A stretch of 64,000 nt of DNA from Chlamydoabsidia padenii (lineage: Eukaryota > Mucoromycota > Mucoromycetes > Mucorales > Cunninghamellaceae). Below, one piece after another: positions 12,446 through 21,858 of this stretch. The notes below the pieces were generated by a model. The model saw nothing but the letters and a program-made list of their open reading frames with translations. It ran no database searches and had not been told where the DNA came from. Made by a program: the position numbers and the translations under genes. Each line of letters starts with the position of its first letter. The stretch's first letter is position 1. The stretch is taken from NCBI GenBank assembly GCA_025330725.1, contig JAIWND010000007.1, positions 62,001 through 126,000 on the forward strand. Reading direction: 5' to 3'.

Positions 12446-13654
12446 GAGTTCATCATAACCAAAGTAAATACCTATCCAAATCATTACTTACCACAGCTTC
12501 TTCCCCATTAAAACTATTTGGATATTCCGCTGTTGTAAAGATCTTGCGTCGTTTGGTCACACATTTAACTTGATCAACAAAGTGGATGGCCAATTCAGAT
12601 AACAGAGCATAATTAGGGAAGGATCTTGTATCATCGTCGCCATCATTATCATCCGGATCATGGTGACCATACATCAATTCGTGGATCGAAGGTTGGTCAG
12701 TTTCGATTATCCTTGCCAGAGGAGAATTTGGAGTAGAGTACATGCGTGGACTGGCAGGCAATGGTGGAAGAGTGTTACTGCTGTTGATTGAAGTATGGCT
12801 GCGATTGCTGGAGATACTGTCGGATCTTTTGTTGCCATTTAAAGTGAATTCCCTGTTGAGAGAGCTTGTTCGAGTAGTCAGTAAATGTTGCTGTTGTTGT
12901 ATTTGCAGTTGTTGTTGTTCCCGATTCATAGAAGAGCCTAATGAGGTGGACCTGCTGATGCTGAGCAAAGAATGTGCCATTGAGGGACTGGAGCCTGCTG
13001 ACGATGTGTTGGAGGAGTTGGATAGGTAGGTAACGTTGGAAGCCGAACGTAAAAGATGTGTTGGTTGTTGCGGTGTTGAAGTCGAAGTTTTTGGTGTAGG
13101 TGATGTGGCCGGTGTAGTGGTGGATGTACTTAAAGAGCCATTACTGTTATTATTCTTATCTTCTTCTGTGAATTGTTTATCACCAGTGGTACATGTTTGT
13201 AGAGGACTATTGTTGCTGATGGCACTGTCGGTTTCAGCCCCCACTGTGCTTAAAGTGTCGTGGCTGTAGTGTTCGTCATCAGAGTAGTAGTCGTGATTAA
13301 TGGTGAAGTTTTCCCCATACGTGGAGACCCGGTTAGTATCGTTGTGAAGATTTAACTACCAAAAAAAAAAAAAAAAAAAAAAAAAAGAGAGAGAGAAAGT
13401 TAGACTTATCATACAAGACATATTAGTTTATTTTAGTTTACCTGTGAAGTAGAAGAGAAGAGGTCGGTAGTGATAGTGTTAATGGGGGAAGAAGGAGAAT
13501 CAAAAGACAACTCCTGAAGGAAAGAATCCAGGTCGTCATATAAAGAAGTCAAGTTTTCACCATCAGTGGAAGTGGAAGTATGACGGGAAGGTTGAGAAGA
13601 ATCATGTAGAGGTGATGTTGGTGTTGATAGTTGTGAATGATGATAAGATTCCAT
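9194..13654 (-). CDS. Rho guanine nucleotide exchange factor (DEP-DH-PH-CNH)
   Basis: Nine exons (13442-13654, 12492-13355, 12059-12352, 11926-11988, 11683-11826, 10439-11597, 10183-10341, 9452-10110, 9194-9370) give 1243 aa with consistent phases. The order matches yeast Rom1/Rom2 and fission yeast Rgf. A Ser/Asn/Gln-rich N-terminus comes first, then a DEP-like region with a Cys-rich end (GGCYAPCCPNK, about 330-455). The DH domain runs from about 499 (ELIYTEEDYVRDLNLL) through LPVTRLQRYPLLI. A PH region with long Thr/Ser insert follows, then a C-terminal CNH beta-propeller (about 905-1225). Such proteins load GTP on Rho1 at the plasma membrane and drive cell-wall integrity signalling and glucan synthesis. 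Intron 2 contains a 69-nt A tract. Family assignment is firm, but paralogue identity (Rom2 type) is inferred. Confidence 0.93.
12375..12443. repeat. Poly(A) homopolymer, 69 nt, in RhoGEF intron 2
   Basis: The longest homopolymer in the window. Read on the transcript strand it is a poly(U) tract in the intron between exons 2 and 3. Confidence 0.95.
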
Positions 13655-14206
13655 GTCTCCACGTTTTCATGGATCAAAGGGATTTTGAGCAACAATTAAA
13701 AAAAAAAAAAAAAAAGAAGAAAGGGGGAAAAAAGGGACGGTAGGAGATTGAAATAAAAATAACAAAAAAAAAAGAGAGTCAGACCACGAAGCTTGTATCA
13801 CCATTAAGGAGTAGCGATTGGCCACCATCATAACTGCGTATTCTTGTTCTTCCTCATATACTATTTTTATCTTCTTTCACACCCTTCATTGTAAAGAAAC
13901 TATCACTGTGAAACCATCTTCCATACCCTCTTGATATTCTTTACACTCCGTAAAAGCTTATTTTCTTGGTGTCAATGGAAAGATGTACGAAAAGATAGTC
14001 TGATACTGATTAAATGAAAGCCATGATTGATCTTGTGCTCCACTGTGTGTAAAGAGTCTGCATGAAATCAAGTAATCATACGCTTTAGCCCACCGGGATA
14101 GATTTTTCTGAGCGGCGTTTAAAAATGAGGACGATAAAAAGAGAAAATCATCCATCTACACACGCTCTTTCTTTTCTTCTTCTCTAAATCTTTTTTAATA
14201 CCAAAC
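13655..14206. other. Divergent promoter region, RhoGEF/cystatin
   Basis: Lies between the minus-strand RhoGEF and plus-strand cystatin starts. It contains CGGCGTTTAAAAAT at 14113-14126, about 80 bp before the cystatin ATG, followed by a pyrimidine-rich leader. A 65-codon minus-strand reading frame here overlaps that element and is not accepted as a gene. Confidence 0.45.
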
Positions 14207-14722
14207 ATGTCTAGTGAAAAAAACAATGCTATGGGGCCTGTGCGACCTGCTGATGATGAAGCTAAGGCTGTCTTCCATGAAGTCAAAGAACAAGTAGTAG
14301 CTCAACTTCACAAGGTAAGTGACCGAATCAAATAAATTGGTGTGATAACTCTATTAACTAACTACTCCACCTTAAATGATATATAATATAGCTTCGTCAC
14401 GATGATCAAGTCCATGGTCTTCATGAAATCGATAATCTTCAAAAGATCACCATTTACAAGCTATATCAATATGCTGTAGAAGAAGGTAAAACGGAGGTGG
14501 GACAAATGGGTGGGCGAAATGAAACTAACCTTTTCTCCTTGTTTGCTTTTAGTGTCTTATGGATGGAACTACTTTGGTAAAATAGAGGTGGACGATGACA
14601 AGTTTGTCCATGCCCGGGCTCACAAATATCATGACGGACGTGTTGACTTTTACTCTTTACACACCGAACCCGAGAATTCCATTTGGTCTCGTGATGATCC
14701 CCTTGTTTACTTTACCGACTAG
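14207..14722 (+). CDS. Stefin-like (cystatin family) protein
   Basis: Exons 14207-14314, 14392-14485 and 14553-14722 give 123 aa with no signal peptide, as in cytosolic type 1 cystatins (stefins, about 98-103 aa). Family landmarks are an N-terminal Gly near position 10, an amphipathic helix (FHEVKEQVVAQL), the strand after the first loop (YGWNYFGKIEVDDDKFVHAR) aligning with the stefin NYFIKV...HLRVF region, and a C-terminal DPLVYF like stefin LTYF. The first inhibitory hairpin, normally QVVAG, reads EVSYG, so only the Gly is kept. Stefins block papain-like cysteine proteases in the cytosol. Whether this one still inhibits is doubtful. An insertion between helix and loop makes it longer than animal stefins. 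Confidence 0.72.
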
Positions 14723-15010
14723 TAATATTCTTCCCCTTAATGTAGTTTATTACAGTATATCTCTTTTTTTTTTTTTTTGAGCCAACATTAATAAAGACAT
14801 TTTTTTATTATTGTAACAGTATGTGTCAGGATAACTGTTCCCAACCAAATAATCATCTGACTACAATGAAGCATACAAACAAACAGATGAGCAATGCACA
14901 TCATAAACCATTTTTATTGTCCGACTTTTTTTTTTTTTTTTTTTGTCAAATGTAAACTAATAAAATAATACCGGATCTAATAATCTTAACACTATTGTAA
15001 CTAGATCTAT

Positions 15011-16300
15011 TTAATGGTCTTGGTGGTCTTGATCTTGTTGTTGTTGAGATACCGAGGTGGACGTGGAGATGGTGGTGTTAATCGACGATGAGACAGCTGA
15101 TGACGATCCCAGATCCTGTTCATTCGATACATGATCGTGATTCCTGTGAGACAATCTACTAGAAGATGGCGTATGTGGATGGTGGCGTAATCGACCGAGA
15201 GAGAAGGATGTATGATTTGGTGCAAAATAGATAGGAACCCATATTGGAGGTGGGAATTCATTCGTATAATGATCCATAGCCATACTATCGTGATGATGAT
15301 GCACGTCCATTGAAGAAGAGGTGCTGGCTTGGTATTGATAGTTGCTGTCTTCCAATAATCCGCGGATCTGTGTCACAATTGCATGTTCGTATTTTGGTGG
15401 AGAAGGGTCGGGACTGTAATAAGATGGTAAAGGCTCTCCCCTGTTACTGGAAGAGTGAGAGGAGGAGGTCCTACTGGATGATGTTAATTGATGTTGGTGA
15501 CGCTGTTGTTGTTGTTGTTGTTGTTGTTGTTGTGATCCATCGGATAATCCTGTTGGCGCAATGCAAGTCATTTCAGGTGCTGCTGTCGATCGAAAAGAGG
15601 GTGGAGCTGTATTGGGAATACGAATAGTGGAAGGTGTAGGATTCAGCCTTTTCAAGAATGGAGGTGGCCAATAGCTTGATCTTCTCCATTGTCGAAAGAG
15701 CCATCCCAATACCCCAACGAATATCAAAGTGCAAGTGACAGAAAGTGCAATAGCCGTTGGGTTGTGTCCTTCGTTTTGATGATGTGGCGGTAGGGGTGAG
15801 ATAGGGTGGGTAGTGTCTGGATTATTGTGATGATTTGAGGCTGAAGTATTATCGGCAGGTGGGAGAGCCCCTGGTATTGGTGCCGGTTGACCCTTGTCGG
15901 TAACGAGTAAACAACTATTAGGATTGCACGTTAAACCTTGCCATATGTTGCTTGTTGTCGTATTACTATTCCGCCGGTATTGATAGCATTCCGTACTTGT
16001 CGCGCAAAAGTCACCGCCATTATCATTACCATTTGATAAACAATAGCCATACCAGTCATAAATATTCGTCGTCCCAAATTGTGTGGTATTGCAAACAGGT
16101 GTTCCAATGGTCTTGCTAAGAATACAAGAGCTTTGTAGACACATTGCACAATACTTGCAAATGCCGTCATTGTTGCAGTTTTGTCCAGAAATGTAAGAAC
16201 AAGTATCATCGTCATCGTTCCCATCGTCGGCCACATCTTGTTGAGAGGAGTATCGTACAAACCACCATAGTGTTAACAAATAGTAAACAACACGATTCAT
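15011..16300 (-). CDS. Single-pass membrane protein, Cys-rich ectodomain, PPxY tail
   Basis: Single exon, 429 aa. Residues 1-20 form a signal peptide. The ectodomain (about 21-182) has 12 cysteines in spaced pairs, several N-glycosylation sequons and a Pro-rich stalk. One transmembrane helix lies at about 183-202 (AIALSVTCTLIFVGVLGWLF), followed by a basic stop-transfer (RQWRR). The cytoplasmic tail is Ser-, His- and Gln-rich, with a 10-residue Gln run near 257-266 and a PPKY motif at 301-304. PPxY is the ligand of WW-domain Nedd4/Rsp5 ubiquitin ligases, so regulated endocytosis is a reasonable inference. I do not recognise the ectodomain family. It has the layout of fungal surface sensors but lacks a recognisable WSC domain. 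Confidence 0.75.
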   Translation of the reverse strand: MNRVVYYLLTLWWFVRYSSQQDVADDGNDDDDTCSYISGQNCNNDGICKYCAMCLQSSCILSKTIGTPVCNTTQFGTTNIYDWYGYCLSNGNDNGGDFCATSTECYQYRRNSNTTTSNIWQGLTCNPNSCLLVTDKGQPAPIPGALPPADNTSASNHHNNPDTTHPISPLPPHHQNEGHNPTAIALSVTCTLIFVGVLGWLFRQWRRSSYWPPPFLKRLNPTPSTIRIPNTAPPSFRSTAAPEMTCIAPTGLSDGSQQQQQQQQQQRHQHQLTSSSRTSSSHSSSNRGEPLPSYYSPDPSPPKYEHAIVTQIRGLLEDSNYQYQASTSSSMDVHHHHDSMAMDHYTNEFPPPIWVPIYFAPNHTSFSLGRLRHHPHTPSSSRLSHRNHDHVSNEQDLGSSSAVSSSINTTISTSTSVSQQQQDQDHQDH

Positions 16301-16758
16301 AGATCGAGTAGGTAAGCTAGGAAGGGGGTATATAAAATTGGTATGGATTTAAGAGAAAAGAAGAGCGAAAAAAGAAAAATGCAGAAAAACCCAATTTTTA
16401 AAGTACCGCCTGAGCGGGGGTTAAATAAATATTATGTTACCAGCAAAAAATCCTATCATGCCGCGGCTCTTTCTGTGGGATCCACTCTACGTATGAAAAA
16501 CTAAATATTGATCGTTTCTGACATTTACAATAAATATAGTTACCAGCTGTTTTAGGGAAAGGCAGAAAGTTTGCAATAATATGTTCTCTTTTTCAGCAAT
16601 GGCTGTGGCGGAGAGAGGGAGGCCTATCGGGATTTGAATATCATTATGTCATTTTTTTGACGGCTGGGTGGAGTTGGGAAGAAAAAAAAAAAAAAAAAAC
16701 TTCGATTTTCCCTTCTCTTTTCTTTTTCTATCAGCTCCCAAAATACAACCACTACAAC
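16301..16758. other. Divergent promoter region
   Basis: Lies between the membrane protein and the 83-aa gene. It has CGGGATTTGAATA at 16628-16640, about 119 bp before the next ATG, and a pyrimidine-rich leader. Nothing else is seen. Confidence 0.45.
16628..16640. promoter_or_regulatory. Recurrent promoter element (83-aa gene)
   Basis: CGGGATTTGAATA about 119 bp upstream of the ATG at 16759. Confidence 0.5.
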
Positions 16759-17072
16759 ATGTCTACTCCTAATGAATCCGAAACTGAATTGAACCGTCTT
16801 GAAAAGTTTGTGGGCAAAGCACCAGGTGGATTCTATACTATTGACCAAAAGGAAAATGAACTTTGCCATCAACTAGGGAATGGTCAAAAAGATTGTGTCA
16901 AATTGAAACTGGAATGTAAGTAGTTGTTGAAACCAGTCCATCTTTTTCTTTTACCAACCTATCTTTTTATGTTATAGACACTGAAATGTTTTCTGAAATG
17001 CAAAAACTTGGTTTCTTTTGTGCTCTCCCAATGGATCCAACTCAAATTCATATGGAATGCCGTCGCGTATAA
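16759..17072 (+). CDS. 83-aa small soluble protein, four cysteines
   Basis: Exons 16759-16915 and 16978-17072 join in frame to give 83 aa. There is no signal peptide or membrane span. Cysteines fall at 36, 46, 67 and 80, a spacing that could hold a metal or two disulfides. The amphipathic N-terminal half (ELNRLEKFVGKAPGGFYTID) is followed by GLY-poor helical sequence and ends CRRV. I do not recognise the family. The promoter element, intron signals and coding composition support a real gene. Confidence 0.62.
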
Positions 17073-17273
17073 ACTGGTGATGGCCTTTGGACGGATGTTT
17101 ATGTACAGTATCTTTTTCATTTTATTAGCTTATAGTTATATTTATTAGATTAGTCTGTTTGGGGGAAACTTTTAACAAAATAAACTTTTATTGATATATA
17201 TATATATATATGTGTGTGTATGTGTGTGGGGGGAGGGATCATTTGGGTCGTCAGCTCCACCATGAAATAAAAG

Positions 17274-17286
17274 CGGGATTTCAATT
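17274..17286. promoter_or_regulatory. Recurrent promoter element (HOOK)
   Basis: CGGGATTTCAATT about 109 bp upstream of the HOOK start codon. Confidence 0.5.
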
Positions 17287-17394
17287 CCAGGTGTTAAAAA
17301 TTCCAGGTTGCTGTAATAAAGTGTATTCCATTTATTCTCTTCTCTTCTCTCTTCTCTCTTCTCTCACCCTGTTTTTAGGCTATTATCCAACAGT

Positions 17395-18091
17395 ATGCTT
17401 AGCAATGATAGCCAAGACATACAATCTGCTGCATTTGTAGAATGGGTAAGTATAGTTGACATTACTGTTTATTTATTTGACCTTTAATAACCTTACTCAC
17501 TACTTCTTCTACCTAGATCAATACCTGTCCAACTATATCTCATCCTTGTAGTCACATCACCGAACTTAGTAGTGGAATATTACTGTTTGAAGTATTGGCT
17601 GAAATGTAAGTACTCTCATTACATATACGAACAAACCAGGCACAAAAAAAAAGAGTGATGATGATGCTAGATAGTAGTACTGAGCCTCTCTACACCTTAC
17701 TTACTCACCCCCCTTCTTTTTACTCCTTTTATTATGTTAGTGACTCTGTTTGGTTTAAACTTATCCGGTCAGCTGACGTTGGTGAAAACTGGGTGCTCAA
17801 GATCAACAATCTCAAAAAAATGTATCGTATGGTATCAAGATATTATGAAGAAGTACTAGGGATCCCTTTTGACAAGATGCCTCAGGTTGATCTCACGGAA
17901 ATTGCAAAATTCTCTAATGTTCAAGAAATCTACAAACTCTGTCAACTGGTCTTATTTATAACTGTCGAACGCGAAAACAATGCTATGGTGGTGCAACGTC
18001 TACAAAGGTTAACTGAACAAAGTCAGGCGGTGGTTATGCATTACATTGAACAAGTAAGTCAATAAAAGGATTGGGCGTTTGATTGATACTC

Positions 18092-18122
<31 letters not shown>

Positions 18123-20772
18123 TGTGATCTAGGTTAATGGTATCCGTATAGCCGCTTCTGGACAATCTCATTTACAACCTACACCCTCATCTTCATCCCT
18201 TCCAGGCGGAAACGGTGATTATACCCCACGTAGCTCTTTTGCCGAGTAAGTCAATAATGACCATATACTATCATATTACTAACCATCTTCTTCTTCTCTG
18301 GTAACCATAGTGATACACATGTACGAACTCAAAATGATCTAACAAGAATGGCGTTTGAAAAAGAAGAATTGGAAACATCACATCGGAAACTCATCGAGGA
18401 ACATGCTCAACTACGATATAGATATGTAGGTAGCAAATGATCAACATCATATAAAGAAGAAAAAGAAAAAAAAAAAGAAAGTTACTAAATCATGCATATG
18501 TATTATTTGGTTTGGGGGGTATGATTCCATTTTAGGATGAACTTGAAACTGAAAAAGATGATCTGCAACTACGATTACAAGAAATGGACAAGGCTGTGGC
18601 TCAAGCTAATGAAACAGGGCGGGCTGATTTTACCATGCGTACCGAAATCGACCACTTGAAACAGGACTTGTGAGTTACCAATAACGACATAAACCTTTGT
18701 AACCCAGATAATAACCAACTTTTTTTTTTTTTATAGACAAAAAAGTGAAGATCGACGTCAAGAAGCTGAAATCATTCTGGAGCAACAAACATTGGCTATT
18801 GAAGAACTTACTCGAAAGGTAGGAGGAACATGTTTACAAGAAAGAAGAAAAAAGGAAACGTGCTAATTTTTTGTTTTTGTTTTTAATAGGGCGAAGAACT
18901 GAAGAGACAAGCTGAACAAGCTTCAAGGCTCAAAGATCAATTGGATGAATCTCGACATGCTGCAGAAAAACTACAAAAGGCGGAAAATGTGATTGAAAAA
19001 TACAAAAAAAAGTTGGAAGACAGTGCTGATCTGAAGCGTCAAATCAAGGTAAGCCCATCAACCATGATCATTTACTTGTATTTAGTCCTCTTCTTTTAAA
19101 TTATTTAAACGTAGGCCATGGATGAACAAAATCATAGCCTGATGGAAAGGAATCATCAAATCGAAAACGAATATCGCAAAGTGCTTGCCTTTCGAACTTT
19201 AATGGACTCGTACAAGAATCAGGTGGCTATGCTGGAAACCAAGAACAACGAACTTGTCCGCGAAAAAAACAAGATGGAATACGACATTCAACAAATGACT
19301 AAAAAGGTGGACCTTCTTGAAATAGACAAAGCAAGAGATTCTGAAAGGATACTGTCTCTGGAAGATCATTTACAAGAACTTCAACTTGGTGGTAAGCAAG
19401 AAAAAAGAAAAGAATGACAATGATACTTACTTGAACTTACCAGATTCTTTGTTAATACAGCTGGAAGACCTCTCTCTGAAAGCTTACAACAACCGAACGA
19501 TATGGACGATATGGATCTGGACGACGACGACGATACTCATTTAGGCGGATCATTGGAGGAATCACTCAAGGAATCGAATGTGACCGAACTCAAGCTATCA
19601 AAACGGCGATTGGAACGAAAAGTTAGAGAACTACAACAAGAAGGTGGCACCTCCGACAAGAGCCAAAAAGTGATGGTATTACAGCATTTATTGGACGACT
19701 CGAACCGACTCAAGGCTCAATTCGAAAAGAACTACTTGGAAGTCTCTCAGGAACGCGACATTCTACAAAGCGACATGGCACGTGTGCGTGAAGGTATACC
19801 CGACTCGATATTGGACGAGTCCAGGCACACCATGGCTTTACGACTACACATCATCGATTTGGAAAAGGAAAGTAAACAACTGCGTGAAGACATGGGCAAA
19901 CTGGAACAGAAGATGAATGACTCAAAACTGGCATTTACTGGTAATGGTATCGATCATCTGGAAGGTCTGGATGCATTCAAGGCTCAATACAAGGATATGG
20001 AGCAGAAATCACTGGTGCTCGAGGATCAAACCAAGAAACAACTACAAGATATCAACAAACTACTGCTGGAAAAGGATATGCTGCAAAGTCAAAGTATCGA
20101 TCAGAAGGACTTGTTGCTGGAGAAGGAACGATTGTACAGGTAAAGAAAAGAACAATGGAAAAGGTAATTATATTCGATAAAGATTGATACTAACAGATTC
20201 TTTTTTTTTTTTTTTGACGGGGGGGGGTCGAGCAGTGAAATGAAGGCATCATTGGCGGTCTTTGAGGCAAAGGATGATGAACCTTTGAAACAACAAAATG
20301 CCCAACTTCAACAGCAAACAATTCAGCAACAAGAACAACTACGGGAATTGCAACTCAAACTGAAGAAGACTAGAGAAGTAAGTAGGAATAACATGAATAA
20401 AGATGGTCACTAATCCATACTTTATATAGTTTGTCGTACAACAGGATAGAATGTTGAAAGAAATCAAACAGAATGGCACTGGTGGTAATTATGATGAATC
20501 AACATCCTCTATCAAATCTGATCTGATCCAACGCGAAGAAGAAAACGAAAAACTCAAGGCAAGTACAAGAACAAAGGATGATTTATTTGTACTAATCCAC
20601 TCTTTATTATCTATTATAGAAACAACTCCATGAAACTCGTTTACAAGCTCGTCGTGAACAACAACTGATGTTGTCTGCGTGGTACGATATTGCTCGCCAT
20701 ACAAGAAAGGATCTGGTTGGCTCCAAGGTATACCCCAGCTCTTGGCTTAATCAACAACGCAGCAAACACTGA
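17395..20772 (+). CDS. hook: HOOK family dynein adaptor
   Basis: Thirteen exons (17395-17445, 17517-17605, 17741-18053, 18133-18245, 18311-18425, 18536-18669, 18737-18818, 18890-19048, 19115-19391, 19461-20139, 20236-20377, 20430-20558, 20620-20772) give 811 aa. The N-terminal 150 residues are a Hook (calponin-homology-like) domain: FVEWINTC, LSSGILLFEVLAEID, GENWVLKINNLKKM, and the helix with QLVLFITVERENN. Residues from about 190 to the end are long coiled coil, with an acidic break (DMDDMDLDDDDD). HOOK proteins link dynein-dynactin to early endosomes through an FTS/FHIP complex, and in Aspergillus HookA does this for hyphal transport. The intron after exon 12 (20559-20619) has a GC donor (AAG|GCAAGT). 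Using the nearest GT instead gives a stop at once. Confidence 0.93.
20559..20619 (+). other. GC-AG intron in HOOK gene
   Basis: Donor AAG|GCAAGT and acceptor ATTATAG. The GC donor keeps frame (EKLK|KQLHE), whereas the GT four bases downstream leads to TGA. The strong flanking consensus is typical of GC-AG introns. Confidence 0.75.
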
Positions 20773-20949
20773 CATCTAGCTCTACATTATTATTCCCTCC
20801 TCTTATTTTTTATTTTATTACTATCTCTTTTATCTATTGTTTTTATATATACAAATAAAGCTTTTGTTTTTTTTGTTAAAAATGGATGTGGGTTAATGCA
20901 CAAAGTGTCTACCAATTGAATCACCGCCTCAAGGGGTGAAAATTTGCGT

Positions 20950-20962
20950 CGGGATTGGAATT
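20950..20962. promoter_or_regulatory. Recurrent promoter element (eL39)
   Basis: CGGGATTGGAATT about 75 bp before the eL39 ATG. It is the closest spacing in the set. Confidence 0.45.
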
Positions 20963-21036
20963 ATCTAGTTGAAGATGAAAAAGTCGAGGATTTTTCTTTG
21001 ACTCTTTCCCTCTTCCTCTCATACTTGATCAGCAGC

Positions 21037-21563
21037 ATGGTACGTATCGTTTCTCATTGATCATCAATAAAAGGGGGGAGATGGAACTTGTCATCAAATG
21101 TTTTGGATGTATGCGATCAACACTGGATGGATGGATGGATGGATGAATGGATGGATTATAAAGAATACGACGAAAACACCAAACGATTGTCATCATCACT
21201 CGAGCAATACAATTGACCGAGGACATTCGGCACAACCGACCACTCCTCCCCCCCCTCCCTCGCCCTTGATGATCTTGACAGCCACAAACTAGGACCCTTA
21301 GCTAATCACTTTATTGATTTTATATTTATAGCCTTCTAACAAGTCATTCATCACCAAGGTCAAGCTTGGCAAGGCCCAAAAGCAAAACCGTCCTTTGCCT
21401 CACTGGTTCCGTCTCAAGTCTGACACCAAGATCCGGTAAGTTGGAAATGTACAAAATACAATTTGATACTAGGTCATGGATTGTTAACACTTTTTTTATT
21501 TATTTATTTGTTAGCTGGAACGCCAAGCGCCGAAACTGGCGCCACACCAAGTTGAACATCTAA
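21037..21563 (+). CDS. RPL39: 60S ribosomal protein eL39
   Basis: Three exons, 21037-21039 (the ATG alone), 21332-21435 and 21515-21563, give the 51-aa eL39. The conserved sequence is visible: [20 protein letters not shown], then [16 protein letters not shown] at the C-terminus. eL39 lines the lower part of the ribosomal exit tunnel. Length equals that of yeast Rpl39 (51 aa). Intron 1 is 292 nt, by far the longest intron seen here, and interrupts right after the start codon, as in many fungal ribosomal protein genes. It carries a GGAT tandem repeat. I looked for box C/D snoRNA signals in it and saw no convincing pair. Confidence 0.96.
21124..21158. repeat. GGAT tandem repeat in eL39 intron 1
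   Basis: About eight tandem copies of TGGA/GGAT with one variant unit, inside the long first intron. Confidence 0.85.
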
Positions 21564-21770
21564 GGTGTCCTCCCTCTCTCTTCTATTTACTTCTCTTTAT
21601 GTGAAGACTATGGAGAAAGCAAATGATTCTCTGGCTTTTAGATTGATATCTTGATCCATGTTTTTAGAACTAGTCTTTTTTTTTTTTAAAAAAAAAATAA
21701 AGGATTCATTTGATTATACACACACACACACACACACCTTGTCAAGCCTTGCCATCTCTCCTACTAATAA

Positions 21771-21781
21771 TTCAAATCCCG
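21771..21781. promoter_or_regulatory. Recurrent promoter element (CBS-like gene)
   Basis: TTCAAATCCCG, reverse orientation, about 78 bp upstream of the ATG at 21859. A CA microsatellite lies just before it (about 21718-21737). Confidence 0.45.
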
Positions 21782-21858
21782 CCATGGCATAAAATTCCTT
21801 TTTTTTTTTTTTGTCTGTACATATTCCTTTGTCTTTTACTACTTTTCCTCTATTCTAA

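Noticed and set aside
12742..13269. Plus-strand Val/Leu/Cys-rich ORFs within the RhoGEF gene
   Set aside because: Antisense shadows of Ser/Asn/Gln-rich coding sequence.
13958..14155. 65-codon minus-strand ORF before the cystatin gene
   Set aside because: It overlaps the promoter element and leader of the cystatin gene, and its ATG is only about 50 bp from the opposite start. No family or splice support.
21037..21331. Possible snoRNA in the eL39 intron
   Set aside because: A TGATGA-like sequence occurs, but no D box, guide spacing or terminal stem accompanies it.
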